Origin: Platerodrilus igneus
Taxonomy: Eukaryota > Arthropoda > Insecta > Coleoptera > Lycidae
Length of the DNA: 64,000 bases
Reading direction: 5' to 3'
Assembly: GCA_036346225.1 (NCBI GenBank)
Contig: JARFIW010001469.1
Coordinates: 10,820,001-10,884,000, forward strand
Shown one piece after another: positions 22,723-34,689 of the stretch. The notes beneath the pieces were generated by a model, which ran no database searches, was not told where the DNA came from, and saw only the letters and a list, made by a program, of their open reading frames with translations. The translations under genes were made by a program, and so were the position numbers. The first letter of the stretch is position 1. Each line of letters starts with the position of its first letter.

Positions 22723-23130
22723 CCGCTGATGAAGTACAGAGTTAGTCTATATCTAAATGTCGAATATAAATTTTATCGTGTAAAGTTAATTAGTTACGCT
22801 TTTGGAAGTCCAAGAGTAAATATAGATTTGAGTGATGTGAACGTGTATATTGTACCGCCAGCTTGTAGAATACATAAATAAACAGAAGTGTAATAAATAA
22901 ATTATAGTAGTGTTAATGTTGTTAAAAAGACTTATGGTTTAGAATTTAGTTTAAGAAGATATTAGTGCTTGTAAATAGCATTAGTGTGATAGTGTTTCAT
23001 CGTTAATCGGACTGAAAACAGCTATAAATAAGGCATATACTGTTAATTAGACTTGGGAACAGTGAGTAATAAAGACTCTTGTTATTACTTGTTTTAAATT
23101 GGTGAAACGAGTTGATAGTAGTCCGCTACA
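22721..23130 (+). repeat. Family M solo LTR, right part
   Basis: It continues the LTR begun at 15218: GACCGCTGATGAAG..., GGAAGTCCAAGAG, AGAAGATATTAGTGCTTG and the terminal GTAGTCCGCTACA. CTAT follows at 23131-23134 and matches the duplication at the left end. Confidence 0.9.
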
Positions 23131-23651
23131 CTATTATTATAGGGATTTGCCTGCTTTTTTATAAAAGCAGGAACCGGAACTGTTCTAAGCATCACTACAG
23201 GTTAAAAACATTAAGTTAATGAGATATATTTACTAATAAATTATTCAAACGTAAGTTAACCTGGAACATAAAAACTAAATATTGGATCAACGAAATGTTT
23301 AATAGGACTATCGATGTTATGAAATTAAAATAATAACGTTTTGATCAAAAAAGTTTTGCTAATCTTCCAACTTTAACCCATTAGTGCCCAAATTACTGCT
23401 TTGTTTTTGACTAGTTGATTTTCATAAAAGTTTGACTTAATAACACTCTAAATTAATCTACCAAAGTTTGAAATCCATAAATGTACCTATAGTATGTTCA
23501 AAAAACAAGGCGGCCAATAAATTTGCCAGTGGGCAATTAGAGTAGCATATTGCTAACTTATGCTTTGCAATTGCAGGTAAGTAGCAGAAGCAATAAAATA
23601 AAACTGGTTTTTCAATATTGATTATAATGTTATTAGAAATTATTTTATTAT

Positions 23652-25401
23652 TTACAAATGAACTGTATGAAAACAATTCTGTGGATGTAAAGGTACAGAA
23701 CACTTATTACATTCATAGCAAGTTCTTCCTGCACAAACCTTACACCTATGATATTTTACTGTACTTTTTACAACAGTGTGTCCAATTTGATCGCGTCGCA
23801 TATCTTCCAATGTTGGTAAAAATGTTAGGGATCCCAATGGTCGTCCTTGTTTAGATGGTTCTGTTCCATACATCAGTAAATAGTGAAGAACACACTGGCG
23901 TCGAAAATCAAGAAGCGACAGTGTCATCTCTTTCCTGCGGTAAAGTAACCAGCCCTGGACGCAACTAATATCTACAGCCCAACTAAAAATGCCCACCACC
24001 ATTTTTTTTTTTTATTTTTATATTTGTCCGGTATTTTGCCAGAAATTGGTCTGAAAGGTCAACTCCACCCATATTCTTACTATATGCTGCTATAAGACCT
24101 GTAACATTTACTCAATGCGTCCGGTTGTAACGAGTCGCTGTTGACATGGGGTGCAGAGGGATGCAGTTTGTAAGTGCTGTTATAACTGAATTGTCATTCC
24201 AACAACAACAAGTAAGTTGTTTGATACCAAACTTTCGTTACGACCCACGTGGTTGCATTCAAAATTAGATTTTCTGTTAAATTCATATCCTTACTAACAC
24301 GTTCCATGCATAAGGTGACGGTACCACTGTAAGACTATCTACTAAGTTCTTCGAGCAAACCAACTGCCGTAAACAAATTGCCAAAAAATAGTTTTGTACC
24401 TTTAGGTAATTTGGCAAAGTCAGCAAGTCCAGGAACTACATTGCCACTTTATCCATAGCTGGTTTTGGCCAAACGAATGTGTGTACCACAGTATGGTTCC
24501 GCATGGTAAAGATACCCATTTGCACTGCTATACACCACAATTTGTAGCCAAACCTTATTGGTTTTCTTCGAATAGAATGTTTAGCACCACGGTGGCCGTA
24601 ATATGGTATAATATTTCATCTATACTGCAGCAGTCACTTATCAGTAGTAGTTCAAATGATTTATTTAGAAAACAAAAAATTGGTATACAGTTTGTCATTG
24701 TTGTCAATTTTTGAATTGTCAGCAAAGTGTAGGTATCGCAGTATATCATCAAATCGATTTTGCCTCATAGCATTCACAATAATATGTAAATGACAATTCG
24801 TATCGTTTTTCCAGTACATTCGCTTACTCCGTAAAATATTATATCCGGAGTACAACATGATGCCAATTACAACCCTTATTTCATTTTTAGTAGTTTCAAA
24901 TTGTGACAATTTTTTGGCCAACATATAAGTCGATTTCACGTGCTATAACTTTATGAAGTTCATTTGAAAATATTTCAAAAGCATCAATGAGAGTATCTAC
25001 CAATTCCAAAAGAACAGTATCATCCAAACGGTCATTGTTTGACATGTTAGGTAATTGTAAGTTTGACCATTCTCTTACAATCCAATTTATAACGTTTACA
25101 AGCTTTTTCTATTAGCCGCTTGTCTTGGTGAAGATACTGCAGATGTGGATGTTGAAGCTTCACATGCTCAATTACTTTCATCATCACTTTCAGGATTTTG
25201 CTTGTTTGTTGAACACAGAGCTAATAAAATCCTTCTAGGTAGGTGATCCATATTACCGGAAGCTTCGTTATCAGATTGATCTGAATCTTTATCTGTTTTG
25301 ACATTCGGTTCTTCAGTAAGAGGCTCTAAAATAATTTGGTCCGGAACACTGTAATTGTCTTTCACATTTTCTAATTCCTCTAAAAGCTTAAGTAATAACA
25401 T
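23652..25401 (-). pseudogene. piggyBac-type transposase pseudogene
   Basis: Read on the minus strand, the order is correct for a piggyBac (DDE_Tnp_1_7) transposase. An acidic N-terminal region (25401 down to 25168) comes first. The conserved helical part follows (24939-24661; IGIMLYSGYNILRSKRMYW, NRFDDILRYLHFADN). A damaged catalytic core spans 24660-24010 with remnants such as the GTKLFFGN block and the end of the core near 24005-23960 (KWWW-like, FSWAVDISCVQGWLLYR). Last is a cysteine- and histidine-rich C-terminal domain (23760-23655; RCKVCAGRTCYECNKC). Several stops and frameshifts prevent expression. The family usually encodes about 550-600 residues, and the span fits. Confidence 0.82.
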
Positions 25402-26338
25402 GCCTTTTCTATCACATCTCCGAGTATATCTAGATATAATAAAAAAACTAAGTATCGTTTACATAAACAAAGTAGTACTTACAAATTTTGATCCATATTT
25501 TTCAACAAATAGCGATTCAGAAATAAAAACTAAAAATACTATACTAACAAGATAAATTCAGTGCCTAAGACTTACAACGTGCAACTGTTAGAGCTCAGCA
25601 ATAAAATTATTTGCCACTCAACTTTATGACTCATTGATTTTTTTATCTTATGAAGTACTGATACAGCTCTTGGTCTACAAGTAAAAGAATCTCTAATCTA
25701 TCATTTTTTATCATATTTGAAAGTATTACCATGGAGTAGTTTTACATAATTTAAATACTTGATTAATAATATATTTTTATGAAGTTTAAAGTTAATAACA
25801 GGAAATACAATTTTTATACCAACTTTCATTCTCTATTCTACACGCTTAAGCGTTGTTTCTTAAAAAAACGCTTATACAAGTATTTTATTATTTAAGACTA
25901 AGATCCTAAATGCCGATTCTAATTCTCTAACTGAGATTTTGTGAAAGTCAGCAGCGAATTGTATTTCACTTTTATTTATTTAATTCTTCACTCTATATTA
26001 TACTTAAATAAATCTTGTGTACTCAGCAAAATGTAAAACGCCACTGGTTATAATGCATTTATTTGTTAAGACTACAATAATATTTTCTATAGCATATACC
26101 TTCTATGTAACGTTTTAAAATAATACAATTATCTCTCACTACGATACTTATTGTAAAGAACTTTAATTTCAACATTGAAGACGCGTCTAAGATAGTCAGA
26201 GAAGCAGTTTTCATCAAATAAATTGTTACACGGGGTGTGCAAAATTTTGTTTCAACGGCGCCAAATGACGCCTAATTACCGCTTAATTTTGGTACAAAAA
26301 TTTGTTCAAAATTCAAAAAAAAGTCGCGGCCAACTCAC

Positions 26339-26606
26339 GGGGGTCGCCGTGGGTCAACGTAGTAAGCGTAAGACTAAGGATCCCAAGGTCCTGCTTGAAA
26401 AATGCCAGGTGAGCATTTTTTACAAAACTTACGCCCTCGTTCCGATGAGAGATTAAATGGAGGTCCCATGTGTGAATGTTGTCACGCACGTTAAAGATCC
26501 CTACCTTGCTTGAAACAGCAATGGTTCGGCAAAATTCTAAATTTCCAGGCATCAAAAAACTCGTTACCTGCCAATGTAGTACCTTCGGCTGGAGCATTGG
26601 AAATGA
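26339..26606 (+). repeat. tRNA-derived SINE inside a satellite unit (first copy)
   Basis: The head GTCGCCGTGGGTCAACGTAG and the body (CTTGAAAAATGCCAGG, CCTTGCTTGAAACAGCAATGG, GGAGCATTGGAAATG) match the second copy at 26938. A piece of about 28 bases containing the B box is missing from the head. Confidence 0.75.
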
Positions 26607-26937
26607 AATGCACGACCAACTTCACGATTTTGGGTAGTTTGGAGAAATAGTTTTTTTTAAATAACTTCTTACACGGAAAGGCGCAAAATTTTGTTTCAAC
26701 AGCACAAAATGGCGCCTAATTAGCGCTTAAATTTGGTATAATTTTTTTTTTTAAATTCAAAAAAGTCGGGGCCACCTTCATGCTTTTAGGTAGTTTGGAA
26801 AAATAGTTTTTGTCAAATAACTTGATACGTAGGAAGGAGCAAAATTCCGTTTCAACGGCCAAAAATGGCGTCTAATTACCGCTTAATTGTGGTACAAATT
26901 TTTTTTTAAAATTCAAAAAAGTCGCGGTCAACTTCAC

Positions 26938-27235
26938 GGGCATCGCCGTGGGTCAACGTAGTAAGCGTAAGACTAAGGATCCTAAGGTCGTGGGTTCGAA
27001 TCCCGACACGGTCGACTGCTTGAAAAATGGCAGGTAAGCATTTTTCACAAAAATTACGCCCTCGTTCGGATGAGAGATTAAATGGAGGTGCCATGTGTGA
27101 GTGTTGTCACGCACGTTAAAGATCCCTACCTTGCTTGAAACTGCAATGGTTCGGCAAAATTCTAAATTTACAGGCATAAAAAAACTCGCTACCTGCCAAT
27201 GTAGTACCTTCGGCTGGAGCATTGGAAATGAAATG
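26938..27235 (+). repeat. tRNA-derived SINE inside a satellite unit (second copy)
   Basis: It has the same head and body as the first copy, but with the B box kept (GTGGGTTCGAATCCCGACAC near 26988-27008). The start-to-start distance from the first copy is about 598 bases. Confidence 0.8.
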
Positions 27236-28265
27236 CACGACCAACTATACGATTTTGGGTAGTTTGGAAAAATAGTTTTTTCAAATAACTTTTTACGTAG
27301 GAGGGAGCAAAATTTCGTTTCAGCGGCGCAAAATGGCGCTTAATTACCGCTTAATTGTGGTACAAAAATTTTTTCAAAATTCAAAAAAGTCGCGGCCACC
27401 TTCACGCTTTTAGGTAGTTTGGAAAAACAGTTTTTTCAAATAACTTTTTACGTAGGAAAGAGCAAAATTTCGTTTCAACGGCGCAATTGGCGCCTAATTA
27501 CCGCTTAATTGTGGTACAAAATTTTTTTCAAAATTCAAAAAAGTCGCAGCCAACTTCACGATTTTGGGTTGTTAGGAGAAATAGTTTTTTTTAATAACTC
27601 CTTGCACGGAAGGGCGCAAAATTTTGCTTCAACAGCGCAAAATGGCGCATTATTACTGCTTAAATTTGGTATAAAATTTTTTTCAATATTCAAAAAAGTC
27701 GCGGCCAACTTCATGCTTTTAGGTAGTTCGGAAAAATAGTTTTTTTCATATAACTTGTTACACCGGAGGGCGCAAACAACGGCGCAAAATGGTGCCTAAT
27801 TGGCGCTAAATTATGGAATAAAGATTTTCTGAATATTGAAAAAAAGTGCAGCTTCGTGAACTTGGCCGGAAAAATTTTATTTTATTAATAACTTGTTTGC
27901 CAAAACGACGCAGGATTTATTTTTAGCGGCGTAAAATGGCGCCTAATTGGCGCCTAATTAAGACAAATATTTTTGAAAAATTCAAAAATGTTGCGGCTAA
28001 CTTCACGCACCTTATTTAGTGTTCTGTAGATAAGGTAAATGTATGAACAATGGTACACCATCAAAGACAAATTACTTCTAATGATCTTGTTGACAATTCA
28101 ATTCTAATTACAGGGTTAGGTTTAATAATTAGTGATTGTTCGTAAATTACCTGCAGAAAGCAAGGATATAGTAGTATTATAATTATGAAGTTAAACATAA
28201 TTAATGTATAATAAAGGAATAAAAAAAAGGCAGGGCAGCTTTATTTGCCACTGGGCACTAAATAG

Positions 28266-29814
28266 ATTTTTTCTCAAACTCTCTTCTATGATTTAATGTG
28301 CTCTACTTTTAGACGGACAATATATTTTTGCAACTTTCGACGGTATGAAACACCTTAAAACTATTACAAAGTTACTCGTTCCTACGGTATTATAATCAAT
28401 GAGATAACCAGTTTATATGAGGCTTTTAAATCCTTTAATCCTATATTATTCATCAACAATGTAAACAAAAAATACCATGGGGTAAAGCTGAACTTATTAT
28501 TTACTTAATTTTTTCTCTAACTTGATATTGAATAAACTGTTTTGGGATAATCTCGCCTTACACTCAAAAAGACATGAAATCGATCGGATGAGTAACGATT
28601 GCTTTGCGGAAAATATTTGTTTTGCTTTCAACTTGTTTACTTTCAAGGTGAACTTTTTTATATAATATTAACGTTGTGCAGATGAAAAAGTGTGCTAAAA
28701 GTAGACTGAATACAGAGAACAAAACTTGGGTGGAGCCAGCACAACACTAAGACCAAGACTCTTGTTTAGTAGTTGGTGCAGAAGCCCAAAAAGGCCATAT
28801 CAAAATAATCGCCGTCACCGACTGGCACGGACACGTGGGCTTATGCCAATGCTATTAATAAATACGCTCTAAATCAAACTAAGGCAATAATTACAAAACA
28901 TTTGAGAACGAAACATGCGACATTGTAATTTGCTCTAGTAATATTTCAAACTATAATATTTATAAATAATTTTAAAGTTCAAGAGTACTTACGCACAGAT
29001 TTTCATTCACTTTCATCAGTAAACGTTTATTTTCTGCACTGAATCGTTTCAATTATTGCGTTTCGAGGCCAACAAATAGTTCAGCCTGAATTGGATAAAA
29101 TGACCGGACACTGCGCACTGCACAATTAGATTTTATGAGATACATTTATTAAAGGTACCTAGTCAGTCAGTCAGTCATTCACACCGTCCAAATTGTTATT
29201 GAATGTGGGCGAAATAACAATCACGCGATGACGCCACACATTGTGATACTGAAACATGAGACTTGATATTGAATTTTATCAATTAATCTTGAGATTAGTG
29301 GTTTAGAACGATCAAAACTATTGTGAGTAAATCAAAGTAAAAAAATTTCATGTAAGATAAGGTAAAGGAATTCTCTGTTGCGTGTGGAAAAATAAGAAAT
29401 TCCTTGATTGCAGTGGAATTGCATTTTAAAAAGAGATAAGAAACTATAGTGTCGAAGTGTTAGCACTTAATCACTTAAAGTAGTAAATGTTTGAAACTTG
29501 TGCACCTTGCAATGAGTTTCTATTTAAAGATAATTGACCCTATCGGAGAATGTAATGAATAGATCGTAACAATTTGGGAATTCTAATTTACTTATTACGT
29601 TTGAAATACCTCATCAACGCTACGCTAGTTATTCAAGATATTGCTCGCCGTAATTGTATACATTGTATAAATTTCAAAATGTCAAATTTTTCAAAACAAA
29701 GTTTTTTTTTGAAAAAAAGTCTGTATCAATCTGATGAAGTATATGTGAATTAACACATATATGACGCTGAACGACTTTTGTGCTTAATATCTACCCTAAA
29801 TACGATAAAATCAT
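28266..29814. other. No recognisable gene
   Basis: This is AT-rich DNA without a domain-bearing frame. A short (AGTC)n run lies at 29159-29178. Confidence 0.5.
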
Positions 29815-30368
29815 CATCATCATTAGGTCTTCAGTTTTAGAAGTGGTTGGACGCGTACCTTCATTGTTTCCTAGTCCGAACCAACCTACATATTTCGCTG
29901 AAATTTGCTCAGTCTGCATCTATCCCTATCTGTGTGCGAAAGTCTGATCTCGGTCTACCCCTACCTATCTTTTCCTATCTCTGCTTGTAATATATCCCGT
30001 ACTATTCCCCAAAAAAGCCTTAGAACGTATCCTGTCGTTCTATTTCTCCTATTTTTCCGTTTTCCAAAGATGTCTTTATTCCTCTACTATTTCTACAACC
30101 AATTTATTATTAACTTTGTCTGTCCATTCTACGATCCTCATACATCTGAAGCGCAACATTCTAAAAGGCTTCTATCTCTTTCTGTCTGCTTTTCCTACTG
30201 CCCCTATTTCATAGATGTACTGTGCTGTGCTCCACACTATGCTTTGAACAGTTTTCTTCGTGTATCTATGTTCATTGTCTTTGAACATAGCTGCTGTTCT
30301 TTCTTGTTAGATGCAGTTCGGTCACTTTTTATTGTTTTACAGGTTTATACCCTATTTCCCTGATATTC
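29815..30368 (-). pseudogene. RTE-like element, 3' fragment of the ORF
   Basis: Read on the minus strand, it starts in the C-terminal part of the RTE-like protein (the LCSKT..IDTRRKL block) and goes on to RRNRTTGYVLRLFWGIVRDILQAEIGK. It ends at the conserved 3' tail (GACCTAATGATGATGATG) at 29830-29815. It belongs to a subfamily with LRLFWGIVR in place of LRHEGIVR. Many stops. It is truncated at its 5' end. Confidence 0.7.
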
Positions 30369-30640
30369 AGTGGTATGTGAAGGGGGGTAAGCAACCTTTG
30401 GCTGCCAAGTTCACCTAGCACTTGAACCTTTGTCGAATTAATAGTTATTCTAATTTATTCTTTCACTCAATCAACATTAGTTGAAAATATTTCACACCCA
30501 ACACCTGTAGTGGTTTATAATAATCATCAGATTTAAGAGCACTTATTTTTCGTCATTGGGTTTTACGTCTTGAAACTGGTTCGACTTGTACCTCAGCTTA
30601 TTTATGTTCTGAGCCAGCCTACTCAGTTCCCTGCAATTCT
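30369..30640 (-). repeat. RTE-like 3' UTR and tail fragments
   Basis: GATATTCAGTGGTATGTGAA at the left is the far end of the RTE-like 3' UTR, seen again at 30711, 38447 and 63355. Then CGTCATTGGG..CTTGAAACTGGTTCG (30553-30590) is the coding end of another broken copy. This looks like stacked, 5'-truncated insertions. Confidence 0.6.
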
Positions 30641-30649
30641 CACAACATC

Positions 30650-33600
30650 CTATATATAGCTCGATTCCTTCTATTGTTTTCTAATTATATGCCCTATTTT
30701 ACAGAGATTCAGTGGTATGTGAAGTGGTTTAAGCAGCCAGTGGCTGCCAAGGATCCCTCAACACTTAGACATTTACCATATTAATAGTTTTCCAGTAAAT
30801 GCTTTTGCACTATTAACATTAGTTGAGAGTATTGCAAAACCAATATCTATATGTTTATGGTAATCACCATGTTTAAGTACATTTACTATTTTTGTCATTA
30901 GTTTTTCTATCTTGCGACTGGTTGGAAGCGTACCTCTATTGATTTCCATTTCGAGTTAGCCTACACATTTAGCTGAAATTCTCACAGCCTACATCTTTCA
31001 CTATCTGTGTGCAATAGTCTAACCTAGGTCCACCTCTACTTCTTTTTCTTCCTATCTCTGCTTCTAGTATATTCCGCACTATTCCCTCATGTTTAGTATG
31101 TGGACTATCATCCTATCTCTCCTATTTTTTACTGTTTTCCACATACTTCTTCCTTCCCCTACCATTTCCAGTACCTCTTTGTTCTTAACTTTGTCTGTCC
31201 ATGATAGCTTCATCATATGGCTGTAGCACCACTCTTCAAAGGCTTCTACCTTTTTCTTATCTGCTTCTCCTACTGTCTAGGCTTCACAGCCATACAGTGC
31301 TGTGCTCCACACATATGTTTTAAGCAATCTTTTCCTTGTTTCTATGTTTGTGGTCTTTGAGCACAGTAGTTGCTTTTTCTTGTTAAATATAGCACGACCT
31401 TGTGCTAATCTTTTCCCATCTTGCGTTATTTGACTTCCTATGTAGCAGAAATACTTAACCTTTTGTAACTTCTCAGTACCTATTTGTATTCTTGTTTTCG
31501 ACTTATTTTCCCCTCTTTTACATACTAAAACTTTAGTTTTATTTTTGTTAATTTTCATACCATATCTCTCCATTAGAACTGTTTTCATTTCATTAAGAGC
31601 AGCTTCTAACTCTTCTTTGCTAGATGCTAATACTGCTATATTATCTGTAAATATAAGCATATCAATCTTTTGTCCCTGCATATTAATTCCAAATGTCTTC
31701 CTGCATTTGACAGTATTCATTGTCTCTTCTATGTACAAGTTAAAAATTAATGGGGATAAGGCACACCCTGTCTCACCCCTATTCTAATATTTACTTCTCT
31801 ACTTTCTTGCTCTAATTCTATTACCGCCGTTTGCTCTTTGTATAAGCTATGTACTGTCCGTCTGTTCTTAAAGCTCATTCCAATCTTTTTGAGTATTTCG
31901 AACATTTTTTTCCATCTTACATTATCGAATGCTTTTTCCAGATCTACAAACCCTATATATATGCTTTCCTCCTTTTATTTTTCTCTCCATTATCACCCTC
32001 AGAGCTAAAATAGCCTCCCGTGTTCCCCTGTTGCGCGTAAACCCAAATTGATCTTCTTCCAGGATTTCTTCATCTCGTTTTTCCATTCGTCTTTGTACAA
32101 TTCTAGTTAATATTTTTGACACATGTGCTGTCGAACTTATTGTTCGAAAATTTTCATATCTATCCACGCCTCTTTGGCATAGTTACTATGACGTTACGTT
32201 TGAAATCTTTGGGTATCTCGCTTGCCTCATAGCTTGCAAGTCGGAAGGGAACGTTCTATTACTGCTTGTCCAGCGGCTTTTAGAGTTTCTGCTTGCACCT
32301 TATCTTTATCCGGCGCCTTACCATTTTTCAGACTCTTTAATGCTAATTCAAACTCATCTCTAAGTATAGGATATCCCAGGTCATCACCTTCAATGTCTGA
32401 TTCCTGTTCTAATGCTGTTAGTTTTTTTCCTGAATATAAAGTCCCTATATATTCCTGCCATCTAGCTACTTTCTGTACATTTTCTATAATGACGTTTTCT
32501 TCCGCGTCTTTTATTGTTTTGTTATATGGTTGTATATCACTAAAATTTATTCTAATTAATTTGTATGCTTTTACATGCCGAAAATCTGTCTGTAAACCTT
32601 TCTGTAAGTTTCTAATTTGCAAGTGAATTCGCGCCAATAATTTAAAAGACTTGTGTGTGCATTTCCGTCACTCTAGATAGTTGCGTTGGCGCTCGAGATT
32701 GCGCTGACGCAGAGTGGAAAGAAAGTGATGATTTCCGTCACGTCGGGACTCCTCAACTAAACGTCGACGAGTGTGGTTATCTGTGTGCTTTTTTATCTTG
32801 TATTTTCTCTTTTAGGATGTAGGTTTTTCTTTGTCTCTTGTATCTATTATCGTTCATCACCCTATTCCTGTGTTCCGCTACAGAAGAGAGAAGGCAAATT
32901 TAAATCTGACTTCAACGAGGGGGCCAAGGACGACCCACGCCCATAACGCCCTACTGCCGCGAGAGTAGCTGCCATGTTGTGAAGAACTCCACAGTTTACG
33001 TGAGTACCTTTTGTCTTCTCTTATAATTAAAATAAACATTTTTTGCATGTGATATAGTAATTTTAAACATTAATATGACGTAACATGTTATTGCACAACA
33101 TTATGCATGTATTTATTATTGTTACCAACTGTCGTAGTGGCTCTTATACATTATGCATCGAAACTTTAAAAGTATACCTTAGAGTATAGACACGAAGTAT
33201 AACAATGCTTCGTCTGTCTTTCCTATTTCCATCTTTGTTTGTACCTCTTTGCACTTTTCATCAAACCATTGTTCTTTGACTTTCCTGCACTTGCGAATAA
33301 TTTCCCATTTTATGGCTTTGTATCTCTGTTTTCCTGTTTCGTCTGATCTATTTTTGTATTTTCGTCTTTCTTCTATTAAATACAGGATATCCTTTGTTAT
33401 CCATGGTTTCTTATTTTCTTTTTGTGTATACCCCAGAATATCTCTGGCCACCATGTCTAAGCAGGATTTGATGTTATTTCATTCTGTTTCTACTTCCTTA
33501 GTATCAGGAATTTTCCCGATATATTTCAGCAATTTATTTGACTTTGTTTCAAATCTTTCATGGATATCTTTATCTTTTAGCTTCTCAAAGTCAGAGTGCC

Positions 33601-34640
33601 CTTTTCCGTTCCTTTTTTTCAGATTTTTAAATTTAAGTGCGGTCTTCATAATTACAATGTTGTGGTCTGTGTCTATATCTGCTTCCGGGTAGCTTCTACA
33701 GTTTTTTACTTGATTTCTAAACCGTTGTCTAACAATAATGTAATCTATTTGATATCTTCCTATATCTCCTAGGATCTTTCACGTATATCGTCTTCTAGCA
33801 TGATGTTGAAATAAAGTATTTGTGATGGTTAAGTTGTTCTTGTCGCAAAATTCTACTAGCCTATTTCCCCTTTCATTTTTCGTGCCTAAACCAAATAAAC
33901 CTACTTTCGCTCCTTCCCTACCCTCACTTGCCACTACATTAAAATCGCCGTTTTACGCATCTTAGTATGTCTTCGATATCTTTGTAGATCGCCTCTACCT
34001 CTTCTTCGCTGTAGTTAGAGGTGGGCATGTATACTTGTATTATTACTGTATTTAGTGGTTTAGATTCAAATCTAACCATGAGTACTCTTTCGTTCTTTTG
34101 CAAGTAGTTTTCTACACGTCGTCATATCTTTTTTCGCATAACTATCCCCACACCCGTATTTCCTTCCTCTGATCCTGTATGAATTATCCTAAAGTCTCTA
34201 CTCCAAAAATCACCCGCCTCTGACTAGCGGACTTCGATGATTCCCACTATATCTAGTGCTAACCTATCCATTTCGGGTTTCAGGTTCTCTAGCTTACCTA
34301 CCTGTTTCATACTTCTGACATTCCACGTTCCGACTCGCAGAATGTTCACGCATCTTTTTCTATACTTTCGGATCACATCCCCGGAAGTAGTCCCCTCCCG
34401 GAGATCCGAATGGGGAACTATTTTACCCCAGAGGACGCCATCATGTTTACTAACAATTTCTGTACGCAGTGTACTTGGGAGGTAGTCTGGTGGTTTCCCG
34501 TTGCCTTCCACATCGCAGTGTGTCTTAGAATATCATACCGACCCCCTTTGATCCTATCCATTTCGGGTTTCAGGTTCTCTAGCTTACCTACTTGTTTCAT
34601 ACTTCTGATAAAATCCTTAACCACAAATTATTTTAAAAAC
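30650..34640 (-). pseudogene. RTE-like non-LTR retrotransposon, most complete copy
   Basis: On the minus strand: the 5' region and endonuclease start near 34620-34224 (VGTWNVRSMKQVGKLENLKP, DIVGIIEVR). The rest of the endonuclease follows at 34220-33690, a basic linker at 33454-33210, the reverse transcriptase start at 32630-32227 (LKSLKNGKAPDKDKVQAE), the middle RT at 32167-31922 (EEDQFGFTRNRGTREAI), and palm to thumb at 31738-31277. The C-terminal tail leads to 30895, and a 3' UTR runs to about 30655. The catalytic box reads FTDN where FADD is expected, so the polymerase is dead. A 634-bp insertion (32571-33204) splits it. Near 34510-34640 part of the 5' region is repeated. Confidence 0.85.
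32571..33204. mobile_element. 634-bp insertion in the RTE-like element
   Basis: The RTE frame stops at ATGCTT (32565-32570) and resumes at a second ATGCTT (33205-33210), which suggests a 6-bp target duplication. The insert is richer in GC in its first half. It includes the repeated phrase ATTTCCGTCAC at about 32661 and 32730 and a splice-donor-like GTGAGTACC near 33000. There is no long open frame. Family unknown. Confidence 0.5.
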
Positions 34641-34689
34641 TAAATACGAATTTAGATCCCTATATTTGATTTATTTTCATAACTCTACC

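Larger units (their letters stand above)
26223..28012 (+). repeat. Satellite-like tandem array, about 155-bp unit, with embedded SINEs
   Basis: About eight degenerate units start near 26223, 26668, 26820, 27285, 27440, 27595, 27745 and 27890. Each carries CAAAATTTCGTTTCAACGGC, AATGGCGCCTAATTACCGC, TTCAAAAAAGTCGCGGCC and GGTAGTTTGGAAAAATAG. The first and third units contain a SINE at the same internal position (after CCAACTTCACGGG), so a longer unit of about 598 bases is itself repeated. Short open frames in it have no coding meaning. Confidence 0.85.
23377..28265 (-). mobile_element. Decayed piggyBac-like DNA transposon (boundaries tentative)
   Basis: TTAA at 23373-23376 is followed by CCCATTAGTGCCC, which fits a piggyBac-type terminal repeat at its TTAA target. 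Near 28253-28265, GGGCACTAAATAG is an imperfect inverted match that could be the other end, though TTAA is not kept there. The transposase pseudogene lies between them on the minus strand. The excess length over a usual 2-3 kb piggyBac is accounted for by the satellite array at 26223-28012. Confidence 0.5.

Noticed and set aside
29905..30363. 152-codon plus-strand frame
   Set aside because: It is the reverse strand of an RTE-like coding fragment; the hydrophobic, Cys/Ser-rich composition is the shadow of a basic protein.
33249..33692. 147-codon plus-strand frame
   Set aside because: Antisense shadow of the RTE-like linker and endonuclease.
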